From positions 9,807,001 through 9,871,000 of the forward strand of contig NC_092671.1 in NCBI RefSeq assembly GCF_964355755.1: a stretch of DNA of 64,000 nt. The letters run 5' to 3'. Origin of the DNA: Antedon mediterranea (lineage: Eukaryota > Echinodermata > Crinoidea > Comatulida > Antedonidae). The notes under the pieces were generated by a model. That model was not told where the DNA came from. It did no database searches and saw nothing but the letters and a program-made list of their open reading frames with translations. Positions 1 through 13,000 of this stretch are shown here, piece after piece. The position numbers and the translations under genes are program-made. Positions within the stretch are counted from its first letter, which is position 1. Each line of letters starts with the position of its first letter.

Positions 1-3000
1 AGTGCAAGATTAGACGAGAAGGACAACCCAGCAATGGGGTAAGAAATAATCACATACAAATATTTAAAAACAATCTTAATATTATTTTATTTCAATAAAT
101 GCTCTAAAATGTTAACTCTTTTTCTTTACAGCCAAATCATTCGTGGAAACTACAACTCTATCACACAACTTCATTTCAAGCCCTCTAGAGATTCAAATGG
201 AACTGATAGACTCCCATCCAATCTGGCGCAAGTCGGCAGTGGATTTGTACGTCAGAAGCCCATCACATATCCAACAGTTGGAGAGGTACATTAAACAGTT
301 GTCAATATTGTTAAAATACAACAAATACATTTTTCGGACATAAAAATATAGCACTGTTTATGTTACGTATGTGATTCAATAATACTTTTAATAAGATTTT
401 TTAATTTACCACCAATTTGATTGATTTTTTGATAGATTGATTATTGATTATATTATATCACAGGTGCATGGAGTGTATGTTGACACCAAACAGCATGGTA
501 TTGGTCCCAGTATTAGTGGTGTACTACCAAAATACAAACCATATCTGCATAAGTTACAGTCTAAAGACCCAGTAGCATTAGAGAACAAGGGACATGTAAA
601 AATTAATTATTTATTTTTATGTCATTTTAGACTTTAATACAATTAATATCAATGTATGTATGTTGAAAATAAGGATTATTCTTTTCAAATTGAAAACTAA
701 ACAAAAATGACTATGTATGGTACTGTTTATGTTTATCTCTGTAGAAGCAATATTTAAATTGAAACAAAACACCTTTTAAAAAGGTCTATCAACACTATCA
801 AACTAGGTAAAAATTGTGTGATGTGCCAAAATATGGTAGTGATATGCTTAATTATGGTAGTGATATGACATCATCATTGCCATATATGGGCACATCACAT
901 TTTTGTTGTCACATAAATATGCAATTTAAAACTTTAAAATAGAACATTAATACAGTACCACATAAATTATTTTATTTCAGGGTCCAGGATATATGACAAC
1001 AGAATCAAGTGTAAGGTTTAAAGGCACTCCAAGCCAAAGACGTAAGTAAACAGTAGATTGAGATTACTGACATTTTAAATGAATACTAACAGTACGGTCA
1101 CTCCCCCAAGACCAAAATAGTCCTAAAGGTCCAGACGGTCCCAAATACTTTCTGGAAACTCAATATTTTGGGCCACGCCAAAAGTTTTGGGGTCCAGATG
1201 GTTTTAGAAAGTTACCTTGACCGTACTATCACGATTTAGATTCATTTAATTGATATAACAAAATTAATTAATTTACAACTTTATTTTCAACTTAGTGGAT
1301 ACCTCAACTAAAACTGTTGGAGGAAAACAGGGCTCAGGTTATACACATGCGTACAACGTTGAACCAATCACATATCATCCAGGTTCACCCTACAAAAACG
1401 ATATGCCTGTAAGTGGACTCTGATTATATCTCATAAAATCAGTTTTGACAAAATTAATGGTTTGGCCAGTCTGTAATTTTTAATTTTTTTAAATTATTTT
1501 TTTATTTAGGGATTTTTTACAGATCGACCAACTGGAATTAGTGTTATGAAAACCTCCTATAGACCATCGAAATATAGCCACGTAAGTTTTGAATCATTAA
1601 CCAACCTATTTAACTTATCAATGAATGTCATCTAATTGATCTTGGAGGGATAATAGCTAAATAGCAATAATACTGTGATATATTAAATCCCAATAAAGTA
1701 AAATTGTTATTGTTTTTATAGGGAGCTGAGAAGTTACCATTCATTTCTGATCGATCAGACCACGAAACCGGGTTTACACATGAGAAGGCGAAACCATTAT
1801 ATGTGCACAGAGTAATGGAACATGTAAGTTGAATTTTTACTTAGTTCTATCTTTACAGAGGAGTACCTTCATCTGCTTAGTTTACAGAATTAGATTAGAT
1901 TTACAGCATTATAGATTAGGGGAGGGTGGAGGGTGGGGGCTAAAAATTTCATAAATGATAAAAACAATCCGTCGGGTTACAGAAAAATCATTATTTTATT
2001 GTTTTTTTAAATGGCTGTTAACTTTTAGGAGGGGGAGGCAGAGCTAAAGCCTGTTTATCCCCCGTCTAAATCCGCGCCTGGTACTTTCAAGTTAAAGATA
2101 ATAATAGTTATACATATTTGAATTATGAAGGCTTACACAAAGAAGAAAGATGTGCCAGACTATGTTAGCAGAAGAATCCGCAAGATTGACCCAGCCGAGT
2201 ACCTGAATATGACCAACCCTGATAACCACTCATCTATAGCGACCAGATCATTCCAAGGTCAACAACAGCCAATACCAAGCCAGAACGAGAGACTGGGTCA
2301 CTATATTTTGGGTCATAAGGTCAGTGAATTTTTGCTAATAATTATATTTATATGGTATTTATTAAAAAATTCAACATAATAATGAAAACTTTGTAGCAAA
2401 AATTGAAAAAATTGAGTTCTAATTTACATTGATATACAGTAAAATAATATTAGGTTTAAATTAATAGACTTTTGACTCTGAGCAGTTTTATTTAATTTAA
2501 TTTATAGGAGTTATCAGGCTATGCTAACAATAATGACAAACCTCAAGCACAAATACCAGTTGAGCCGTTTGGTTGGATAACACACTATGACACAAGGTAG
2601 GGCAGTTTTTTTAGTCATGTTGGTCCTAATACTGTATTAAACTAGTACATTTGGACAAATTCATTAACAAACCTGTGATTCCTTCAGATTTTATGATATG
2701 AACCCGAAGGGGAAGGCTCGTGCAGGGCGAACATTCGGAGCAGTAATGGATCAGTTACCTAATGGTTTTACAAAGAGCACTGCAGTTCATTCTTACGGCC
2801 CAGGCCTGGATACAACTGGACAACTAAGGAATTTAGATCCATATGTAGCTAGGTAAGTTGGAATGTGACAAGTGGTATTATATCAATAGTGCCCTCTATA
2901 ACATCTGTTTGTTGTTATGATAATGAAATGTTTTTGTTTACGAACAGTATTAAAGATGTTTATCAAACTTGCATATTATTTACATTAAATGTAATGCTGG

Positions 3001-3191
3001 TTAAAGATCGACTAGACAAAACCTAGACACTGAACAACATTACCATGTCAAACTACTGTTTCAGGATATTAACGGCAACATTATTTGTATAATACATTTA
3101 TTTTGATAGGAGTATCAAGGCAACAGATCGCTTTTATGATGACCACACTCACGATATGAAGTTACACCAAAAGATGGCTGCTGTGTTTTAA
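1..3191 (+). CDS. SAXO4: SAXO4/PPP1R32 orthologue, 3' part (stabilizer of axonemal microtubules 4)
   Basis: Partial gene; the 5' end lies left of the window. Exons: 1-38, 132-285, 464-595, 981-1041, 1296-1408, 1510-1581, 1722-1823, 2131-2319, 2508-2596, 2688-2852, 3110-3191 (TAA). All junctions are GT/AG and all phases join, giving 398 residues. The human protein is about 425 residues, so only the N-terminus is missing. Recognition rests on collinear similarity to PPP1R32 as I recall it: a VDTKQHG segment, GPGYMTTE, a GSGYT block and a C-terminal YDDHTH region. The recurring G-S-G-[FY]-x and GFTxxxxxP blocks (GSGFVRQKP, GSGYTHAYN, GFTHEKAKP, GFTKSTAVH) are typical of proteins that bind doublet microtubules. 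The expected role is in ciliary and flagellar axonemes, with protein phosphatase 1 association reported for the human protein. The acceptor at 2131 has a poor pyrimidine tract and is the least certain junction. The intron at 596-980 holds a MITE-A copy. Confidence 0.85.
782..917. mobile_element. MITE family A, copy 1 (SAXO4 intron)
   Basis: Shares the family core: ACACTATCAAACTA, then TGTGATGTGCC, GGTAGTGATATGACATCATC and CCATATATGGGCACATCACA. The left terminal repeat is degenerate and the right one is largely lost. It sits inside the 385-bp intron between the exons ending at 595 and starting at 981. Confidence 0.75.
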
Positions 3192-3241
3192 GGTGAAAGT
3201 TCACCATATCTTGCTCGCTTGCAGATGAATGTTGATCTAAA

Positions 3242-3247
3242 AATAAA
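3242..3247 (+). terminator. Candidate polyadenylation signal of SAXO4
   Basis: AATAAA lies 50 bases after the SAXO4 stop codon, with further AATAAA-like hexamers in the next 30 bases. No cDNA evidence is available here, so the cleavage site is inferred. Confidence 0.5.
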
Positions 3248-3657
3248 TCATAATAAAAATGTAAATAAAAGCAATAACAAAAAAAACCTGGCTGAGATTT
3301 CTTGCAATCAAATTTAGATGTAAAATAGCAATAAGTGTAACTAAAATGTATTAACAGCTATATAATTGCACTCTAGAAATAAATAGCATCTTTAACTGAT
3401 GAGAAAATAAATTATATCCCACCGTATACTCTCAAAAAAATATCTTGCCAGGTACAATTGTATGGCATGCAAAATATAAGATGTCTTATACTTTTCTTAA
3501 TTGTTTAATAACCAGTGAATGATGGCTTGCCATAGTAGTAGGCTTCCCATCAAAAAATGTCCACAAAAAGTACTTTGATCTTGAGAAACACACACTACAA
3601 CCATAGATGGCGCAGTATTAGTCTCTTGTTATCGCCGTTAGTTTAAGAGTTTTTAAA

Positions 3658-3783
3658 CCTTACAGAAACAGTCGAAAGTAAACTAGTTTGAAAAAAAAGT
3701 GTGATGTGCCCATATTGTAATGATGACATCATAGTGTCCATATATGGGCACATCACATTTGTGATGATGTAGGTAAAGCTTTA
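3658..3783. mobile_element. MITE family A, copy 2 (degenerate)
   Basis: Contains AACTAGTTTG, GTGTGATGTGCCCATAT, GATGACATCAT and TCCATATATGGGCACATCACA in family order. Both terminal repeats are decayed and the centre is shortened. Confidence 0.65.
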
Positions 3784-5365
3784 TAAATTAAATAATTACC
3801 GTAAATATACCTGTTCTTTTGGACCAATGCATGTTTCGTATTTTACTACTGTTATTAAGTGAACTGCAATTTAACCTGAAAAGCTGAAAATTATGCAATA
3901 TATATATTTAAAAATATAGGTACCAATTAAAATCATGATATATTTGTTCCTCTCAAAATACTTCTATTTTTCAATAGCGTATTTGTTGTAATCATAATTT
4001 TATTGTTTAGGTATTTTAATAATGTAATGTAATTAATATTAGTTTGAATTTATTAGAAAGCATTTGCTTAAAAAAGGTATTTTTAATAAATCGTAAAGTA
4101 TATACATACTAATTTTAAGACCAATATCCGTCCATTTCCTTACTTAGCGTATTTGTTGTAGTAGTATAGAACTTATAATCAAAGCATTTGCTTACATTTA
4201 AATTAGAGCATTATAACATGTATTTACTGTTGATTTGATGTGACATACAAAAAGTGTATTGTAAAACTAATAAAAGCCAAAGATTTAGAAAAACATTTTG
4301 TTTTCATTTTTGTGTAATAAAAACATCGTGAGATTGTTGTAGCTTGTAAACCTGTATTACACCTGTATATTTTAATTAGATGTATTTAGAACAACACAAT
4401 CTTTGCAAACAGTGTACACAGTTTTCCATGCAGATCTTTAAATGTTCAACTTTAAGATGTATTCACACTTCACAGAACGGAATATCTTTATATTACATTC
4501 TTATTAGTGAGCTTTCGCAGGAGCATGTAAACGTTAACAGTTGCGTTGACGTACTTGTTCATTTTGATTTCGCGCTTTGACGGAAGTGTAGAACGCAACG
4601 CATGTGTAACACACACAACATATGCCAATTTGTTTACAAAGTGGGCGGAGCTTGCACGTTGCATGTTGGGAAATAGCATTAAATTAACATTTACATGGTC
4701 CTGCAAACTACTTATCAAACCCATTGCCCTATCCATTCTGTGAAGAGCAACAGGTGGGAATGCACCTTTAAAATGGTTATCCAGCCAATGAGAGTCTGTT
4801 ATTGGTCAGTACAGTTTTCAAAATTTTATTCAAATATGGTCATATATAATATTTCAGATAAATCAACTTATTCACAATGTCAGGTGAGATTCTTTCCATT
4901 GTGTCCTTTTATTTTTGTTCAATTTGTCGGACCTAATTTATTTATTTTGGAAGAGCAATTATGATAACATTTAACAATTTATCTAAAACATGAAATGTCA
5001 CACAACACATTTTATTTTTAAGCAACATTCCAAAGATAATATAAACATATCCTTGTTATATCATTAATATACTATATTTAAAAAGATGTACAGTTTGTTC
5101 TCAGTGCATGCCACAAACCAGAGCCTGTCAAAAAACTAAAACACCAATAACATTTGCAAGTCACTGATAATACCATAATCAACATACAGTAATTAGTTTT
5201 ATGTATAATAATTTTCATAAAATATTGTATTATTTCGAACACAAATGGAATTTTTTAGATTTGTTAATGTATGTTTTGCATTTGTTTAAATTGTAAAGCA
5301 ACATTTTTGGAACTTAAACAATCAAGGTTTTCAAATAAATTATATCCATATCATTGGAGATACAA

Positions 5366-5506
5366 ATACAGTAGAGGACACCATTGGCACACAACAAAGC
5401 ATGCCATCTCAGAGGTGTCCTCTGAATGGCTTGGCTGTAGTGTTAAACAATATAAATGAAACATTCCCTTTTACAACAAAGTGCGAGTGAGGGATTCTAC
5501 AGTATT
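5366..5506. repeat. Dispersed family B fragment
   Basis: Reads TACAGTAGAGGACACC ... AACAAAG ... GTGTCCTCTGAATGGCTTGG ... GGGATTCTACAGTATTTA. The same order (ACAGTA-x-ACCCCTATTA, a central ACAACAAAGTGTCC, a GGTTCTACTGTA end) recurs at 9598, 13588, 20975, 25034, 40650 and 58323. The ends are inverted to each other, which suggests a MITE. Confidence 0.5.
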
Positions 5507-7018
5507 TAATTCCAAAAATATGACGACGAAGGGTACGATTATTATCGCTTATTATTAATCAAACAGTTGATATTAATAATATTAAATTAAAAATGAAAAC
5601 TATAATGTATGGAGTGAATTTTACCCAGTATTCAGTAATTTTTCCTTTAACGTATGGGAAAAATTTAATCCATAAGTTTAAACTTTATGGTAAATAACTG
5701 GACGCAAGAATTGCAGCTAATGAATAGCAATTATTGCTTTGGTGGAAGCATTATTTAGTTATTGCAAAACCATGCACTATTTATTAATAGCTTTAAGGAC
5801 TACGAAAACTGAAAAGCACTCGTATGTCAGCGGTATTTAATTGGATGAAGGCGCTCATTGAACAGTAGCTAATTATTCGCACAATTATGGTAGCCCTGAC
5901 AAATGCCACACCTTCTATTAAATTAGGTAAAACAGCATTAAAAGTTATATCACTATCCATCCAGGCACTTAAAAATAACAATCTTTAAAAGATTTGTGGT
6001 GGGTAAAACATTCTATTTAAAACTCATGCTAAAGTTGATTAGAAATACTAATAACATATGCATACAAAAGATTCTAATAATGTAATATTTTTAGCATATT
6101 ATTAGCAATGTTAAATGATGAAAATTATTTTTATTGTCCTTGCTGTTAATAAAAAATCAAAAGCTCATTATTGCATCATCTGCCCAGTTCAAGATTTTCA
6201 AGTTTTTACACAACATTGTGAAAAGGTAAAAATAATTAATAAAATTATATACATAATAGTAAAAACAATAATAAAAAAAAACATTAATATGTAATATTTT
6301 AATCATTAAATTATTATTTCTTTTAAATAATTTTAATTTGATAAAATTATAATCAAAATATATATTTCAGATCAACCGAGAATAATTCATTAACAAACAT
6401 TTTCAAATTCATATTTTTAAATATTATAATTATTAATATATTTCATTCTATACTTTTATTCAATCAAGGGAACTGAATTCATTATAATATTTACATTGTT
6501 TACTTCTCGTCAAAGTATTATGAACATTAAATACAACACATACATTTGTAACATTCCTATTAAATATTTACCCTGCCTTAATCACAAAAATAGTTTTTAT
6601 TTTGATTGGTATAATATACATTTTATATTATTTCAACTTTGTACAAAAATATTTCAATTCATTCAAAGAATATAAATACTAGTAATAATGTAAGCATGTT
6701 ATTCAAAATTGATTCCATTAAATTTACAAATTTATGACAACCACTTCAGTTACAGCACATATATTTTGTGTCAAAACAGAGGTATTGCTTGGTGTACCTG
6801 GAGATTATGTATTCATTCATACACACATTTATTCAGTTATAACAATAATAACTTGGGCCTGCAAAGAAGAAGAACTCCCACTTATGAAGGTAGGTTTGCA
6901 ATATTTAAATAAGATACACCTGGTATTCTTGGAATTTGTATTCTTGAAGCTGAATATCCATTGAAAGCATTGATATGCAAATTAGATTAAATATTTAAAT
7001 TAGGTACACCTGACATAA

Positions 7019-10000
7019 TTAACATATAGACTCTTTTTGGATTATTTCATCTAAATCTTCTTCTAGTGTTCTTTTTGGAGATGGAATAAAATATCTGTCG
7101 ACGACCGGAGTTGACTCTTCAGAAGAGAGGTCCACACTGCTTTGTCGGTCCGACGACATACTTGGGAGGGGGCTAAATGTGTTTGCTAAAGGGTCGTAGT
7201 TTCCGTTAACTGAGAAATATTTAGTGTATGCAAATCCAAGCCTTGGTTCTGGTGACCCTGAAGATGAGGGTAAGAAACTGCTATCTGCAAATAAAACAAG
7301 AAGAAATACACAGGTTAAAGCTCTGTCTACACTATCAAACAAATGTGATGTGCCCAATGGACGTGATGATGACATATCATTACAATATTTGGGCACATCA
7401 AACCATTTGGTTCACTTCACTTTTTTTATTATTGTTATTCATTTACAAATGACCCAATAAATAAAAAATTAAATATATAAATAAGGAAGGAAAATAAGTA
7501 GAATGATTTCATATTTCGCAGCAAATACTTTCCTTATGGTAATTATGTAACTATAAAGAAAAAGTCTTTTGTTAATAATTATGTTATAATGTGCATTTTA
7601 CAGCTATATTGACACTTCCTACAATTGTTACAACTTGTTACTGTATTAATATTGTACTACTGTGTTCTCATATCTGTGCATCTTTTTATTAATTAATTAA
7701 ACAAATTATGCTAATAATTATGTTATAATGTACATTTTACAGCTATATTGACACTTCCTACAATTGTTACAACTTGTTACTGTATTAATATTGTACTACT
7801 GTGTTCTCATATCTGTGGCCCTGTTTCTGCTGCCAACTAAATACCGTATATTATACGGTATTTTTTGAATACCGTATATATACGGTATATTTTTGGCAGC
7901 AGAAACTGCGCTCATAAAAAATATACCGTATTTTGTATACCGTATGTTCCCCACAAAATTTGTGGATAAAATACGGTATTTACAAATTTATACCGTATTT
8001 TTTGTACCCGTTTCTGCTGCCAATAAAAAATACCGTATTTTTTTTTACATGACAAAAGGTCACCATTCGTGTTTTTATTTTCTGTCGCTGTTAGCTGCTT
8101 TACACACATGTATAGATATATTCGGCGAAAATGTGGAGCGAATACGTCACAGTTTTACTAAATAAATGTGTGTGGGGAAGCTAAAATGTCTGACCAACTA
8201 AAAGGTAATAAAAGGGACAACCACATTTATAAAGACATTTCTAAAAAAATAAAGCAGGAGTATGGAATAAACTTGTCTCCAAAGCAAGTAAACTCAAAGC
8301 TGAAGAGCCTGCGAAAGCAGTACAACATTGCAAAATACAATAACTCGGGGAGGGAACGAAGTAATTGTCCCCATTACGATGTTTTCTGTGCTCTCAACAT
8401 CTCTATCACTAGGGCTAGGCTGTTGAAAGTGAGATGTAAAACTTCCTTTATTGCGACTTTTAATTATCGATCAAATAAATGAATGGCAATTTGGGTAAAA
8501 AAGATTAAATTTAACACGACCACCCAAGAAGTATTGTTAGCAGAAACGGGGTACTAAAAAATACGGTATACAAAATACCGTATTTTATACCGTATTTTTA
8601 TACCGTATTTTGAGCAGTTGCAGCAGAAACAGGCCCTGTGTATCTTTTTATTAATTAATTTTTTTATAAAATTATGTTAATTATTATGTTATAATGTGCA
8701 TACAACTTGTTACTGTATTAAAACTACTGTGTTCTCATATCTGTGCATCTTTCTATCTACTGTCTAAATATTATTTACTAATTTTTAACTAGTTAAAATA
8801 GTTGATAGCAGACGTGCTGCTATTAATAGTATCTTAGTGAACAATATGTTACAGTTTTGTTTTATTTTCTAATTACTGAACAACCATCTCTGGTACTACT
8901 GGTATTTATTTCATTATTTATATCCATTATTCACACACTGCAAGTGGTGGGTCTAAGTGAACAATTCAATATTATTCTCACAGTAAATTAAAAATGAAAA
9001 CATTACCAGTTAATAAAAAGAAAAGAAAAAGGTTTAGATGAAATAAAAATCAATATGGAGTTGGAAAAGAAAACCCAAAAAATGGAAAGTAAAACATTGT
9101 GTAAAATTAAAATACAATTTGTTTGTAATATAAAAATACCTCAACCCATTTCAAATATAACTTTTACTTTCATTTAGTTTGAATGTAAAAATGATATACC
9201 TATAGGACTACACCTACTGCGAACAGTAAAAAACATATCCCCAAATGGATCTAATGCTAACTATTTGTATTATCCATTAGGCCCTATATTTGCTATTTGC
9301 ATAAAAATGTCAATAAACTATTTTATACTCCAACTACAGCAAAAGCAAGTTGTAACAAAAATTCATCAATCCAGATTGCAAATGATATGCAAATGATCAC
9401 AAAATATCCCAGTACCATGATGCAAAGTGAGGTTAGTATGCAAATGATATGCAAATGACTATTTTACATAAATGACTTACATTCTGCATGCTTCTTCGTT
9501 ATCTTAAAAATGAATTTTAAAAGAGAAAACTATGGATTTAACAAATGTAGTCATGTTGCTAGGTATATTATTTTTAGACAAATTAATATTGACATTCATA
9601 TTAGCACATAGAACACCTACTATGGGTACACAAGGCACAGGCCAACAAAGTGTCCTCTTGGGTTGGCGGTAGTGTTAAAACTTATATTGCCAATTATTCG
9701 TCTCATTGGAATAGGGGTGTTCCTTTAATAGGGGTGTTCCTTTAATAGGGGTGTTCCTTTAATAGGGGTGTCCCCTTAATAGGGGTGTTCCCTTAATAGG
9801 GGTGTTCCTTTAATAGGGGTGTTCCTTTAATAGGGGTGTCCCCTTAATAGGGGTGTTCCTTTAATAGGGGTGTTCCTTTAATAGGGGTGTTCCTTTAATA
9901 GGGGTGTTCCTTTAATAGGGGTGTTCCTTTAATAGGGGTGTCCCCTTAATAGGGGTGTCCCCTTAATAGGGGTGTTCCTTTAATAGGGGTGTTCCTTTAA

Positions 10001-13000
10001 TAAGGGTGTTCCTTTAATAGGGGTGTTCCTTTAATAGGGGTGTTCCTTTAATAGGGGTGTCCCTTTAATAGGGGTGTCCCTTTAATAGGGGTGTTCCTTT
10101 AATAGGGGTGTTCCTTTAATAGGGGTGTTCCTTTAATAGGGGTGTTCCTTTAATAGGGGTGTCCCCTTAATAGGGGTGTTCCTTTAATAGGGGTGTCCCT
10201 TTAATAGGGGTGTTCCTTTAATAGGGGTGTTCCTTTAATAGGGGTGTTCCTTTAATAGGGGTGTTCCTTTAATAGGGGTGTCCCCTTAATAGGGGTGTTC
10301 CTTTAATAGGGGTGTTCCTTTAATAGGGGTGTCCCCTTAATAGGGGTGTTCCTTTAATAGGGGTGTTCCTTTAATAGGGGTGTTCCTTTAATAGGGGTGT
10401 TCCTTTAATAGGGGTGTCCCCTTAATAGGGGTGTTTCCTAAATAAGGGTTGGCCATAGTGTTAAAACTTAGATTGCCGATAGTTTGTTTCATTGGAATAG
10501 GGGTGTTCCATTATTAGGGGTGTTCCATTATTAGGGGTGTTCACTTAATAGGGGTGTTCACTTCATAGGGGTGTCTCAAAGGAGGGGTTCTACACAGTAT
10601 AATAAATATATGAAGGTATAACAATTACAGATGTCCAGTATTATAATTATATAATATAATAATATATTTGTCAATTATATAATTGTAATATAATATTACC
10701 TTCAAACATGGTAATTGGTAAACTTTGCGGTCGAGATTTAGTGTTTCTATCGTCCCTTCCTGTATCGTCATCATAAGTCAAGGTATAGCATTGTAAGTTT
10801 GATGTACGTCGTTTTGAATAACAAAAACGGTCGTAGTAGGGTGTTCCATTGCGAACATGTGAGGTACCAGCCCTCATCGAGTTATTATTATTCTCCATTA
10901 AACCGCCTTCAATAACCGCCTGCGTTTGAAGACGATGTTGAAGCAACGGTGTCGCATTACTTGGAGCTGAACTTGTTTGCGATTCCGTATCTGAAATGTA
11001 GTAACAATAACCTTCTTTGTACCAACTTCCACGCTTAAAATCTTCATCGGTTTCACGTCGTGGTTTTCGTAGTTTCACCCTGATCATCGACGTTGCAATC
11101 GAGCTTGTTTCCGATATACTATCAATTGTTTCGGTGCTCGCAAGTGGAGCCATTTTGAGTGGATCAACGAATCCGTTCATTAATAACGGGGAACTGACAG
11201 GAGTTGCAATTGGTTCATTTACTAGAGTAGACGATTCAGACATTGTAGATAATGATATATTTTGTGAAGAGTTTCTCGTTAGTTCCGTGACCACATTTGC
11301 ATTCTGTTCTAAGTACGTTCTTGAAGCGTGTTTAGGAACGGGTTGGAGTTGAGGAACGCTAGCCGTCAGTTGCGATGATGAACGACTATCTTGTTTTTGT
11401 CTTTGGTGATGAAGAAAAAACTCTTTTGGGAAGCTTCGTACCTTAGCACAATCAAGACACTGAAATGTAGTGAGGAAGAAACGAAACAAACGTGATAATG
11501 AATGATCAGCATGAATGAATGATTATGTTGTGGACAGATGAGAGAGCGCCTTAAAGCACTGACCTAACTTGACCTTTAGGGGAGAAGCATGTAGTCCACA
11601 GTGCCATGAGCAATGATTGTTGGAATGCGGCGCTATACAAGAACTTGTATATTAAAAATATAAATAAAACACAACAAATATATTAAAAATATCACATCAA
11701 ATATATTTTATGAAAATGATTTATTTTATGGCCAAATATACTGTATGATCAAACACAGGATTTGTTTTCATGTAAGCACAATTTGATGAAATGAAAACAG
11801 AAGACTGTCCTACATACCTTATCAAAAGCCGCCATGACTTCAGTGGGTAGGTGATCATTTATCATAACAGGCGACACTAATACTTCATTAAAATCAGAAT
11901 TATCACGCCAAACACCGTAATAACTTAAACCTCTTCTTGAAATACTATCAAATATAAGCCAAGAAACAACAAAATAATTTTTTTTTAAATATTCAAATGA
12001 AATAAGATTAATTAATTTAATATTTATAATTTTGTTTTGTTTTGTGCTAATTGGTCAGTATGTCAACAACCAAGCTACACCTCCACTGAACAATTTCCTA
12101 AAAATTCAAATAAATTTACAAACCCTTCTCGTTTAGGATTATTGCGAACAAGATGAAGGATTTTTCCAGGTGGGAAAAGTGGCGTGCGACCATTGAACGG
12201 AAATGCAGATCCTTGTGGATTCAATCCCAGACTCGCACTGTTAGGAGATTTAGGACCATTTTCTTCTTCATCTGATAGATTGCGGTGGTTAATGGATAAA
12301 CAACACATCAGACTGCTCATTATAACTTTCCACTGATTCAGAAAAAAAGAAGTGTTCTTCAGAAATTTTAAAATATTGTAAGGTAGTTTAGATTGAGAGA
12401 CTTACGCTTTAAATGTAATATTTGGTTTGAAAATTTTAAGGCAATTCTTTGAAAAATTACGGATAAAAATCTATTGCAAATAATTTGTTGGTCTTTCAAA
12501 ATGGTAGCCTTTCCACAGAAATGCCACCCTAGCCTATTCATGACGAAATTACCAAAAAAAAACCTAAGTTTCAACTCTATTCAGTATATAATTCAGATTT
12601 TGTTCAAATGAAATAGAATATTAATGCTATGAATTTTTAAAATGTTTAAACTCATGCAGAAATCGCATATCAGTCTTTCTCATTCAGCAGTTCAAAAACA
12701 AAACAAAACCAGAGTCAAAACAATAAACATTGTGTTTCTTAAAACAAACTAATCTACTTATAGTTTTAACTTAAAGCACTATTGTTGAATGAGTGGCCTA
12801 ACAAATCAATAAATGCCAAACCTTTGGATCCTTGCACCTGGTCATACAATTAAGCAGATCAGTCTTAAGGACCTCCAGTTGTGGCAGTCCGATCCGTATC
12901 ACTACATCTTTACCGACAACCACAGACAATACAAACTCTTTGCTGTACTCCAAAGCCTCTTTGCTGAAAAACAGAGAAGAATGATGAAATTAACTAATAT

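Larger units (their letters stand above)
3192..7018. other. Convergent intergenic interval, SAXO4 to DAGLA
   Basis: No gene is supported here. The stretch is AT-rich and contains the SAXO4 3' UTR, a degenerate MITE-A copy near 3658-3783, a family-B fragment near 5366-5506 and a less AT-rich patch at about 4480-4830 with CCAAT/ATTGG motifs. Short open frames here are below 90 codons, lack domain character and are treated as chance. The 3' UTR of the opposite-strand DAGLA must enter from the right; TTTATT at about 6825 (AATAAA on the minus strand) is one possible signal. Confidence 0.6.
7817..8635. mobile_element. Outer inverted-repeat transposon with TACCGTA clusters
   Basis: Starts GGCCCTGTTTCTGCTGCCAA and ends GCAGCAGAAACAGGCC, inverted to each other. 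The flanks both read CTGT (7813-7816 and 8636-8639), a candidate 4-bp target-site duplication. The ends are packed with TACCGTA or its complement TACGGTA: nine copies in about 7840-8045 (the last lies in the inner element's left end), and four near 8562-8605. Without the inner insertion at 8008-8550 the outer element is nearly a perfect fold-back centred on GTAC. An extra inverted copy of the terminal motif (GGCAGCAGAAAC) lies near 7896. The superfamily is not clear to me. Confidence 0.7.
7572..8760. repeat. Tandem repeat of about 138 bp interrupted by a transposon
   Basis: Unit 1 (about 7572-7710) and unit 2 (from about 7711) share TTATGTTATAATGT, CTATATTGACACTTCCTACA and CTACTGTGTTCTCATATCTG almost exactly. 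Unit 2 is broken after CATATCTGT at 7816 and resumes at about 8640 with TATCTTTTTATTAATTAATT. A third, shorter unit follows at about 8677-8760. Comparing units gives an internal empty-site control for the insertion at 7817-8635. Confidence 0.8.

Noticed and set aside
4480-4830. Possible promoter or CpG-like patch
   Set aside because: Less AT-rich with CCAAT/ATTGG motifs, but no gene starts beside it on either strand, so it is not listed as a promoter.
9710-10440. CRISPR-like regular array
   Set aside because: Units are 17 bp directly abutting, with no unique spacers, in a eukaryotic intron. It is a minisatellite.
11017-11352. 111-codon plus-strand open frame
   Set aside because: Shadow of DAGLA exon 15 on the opposite strand.
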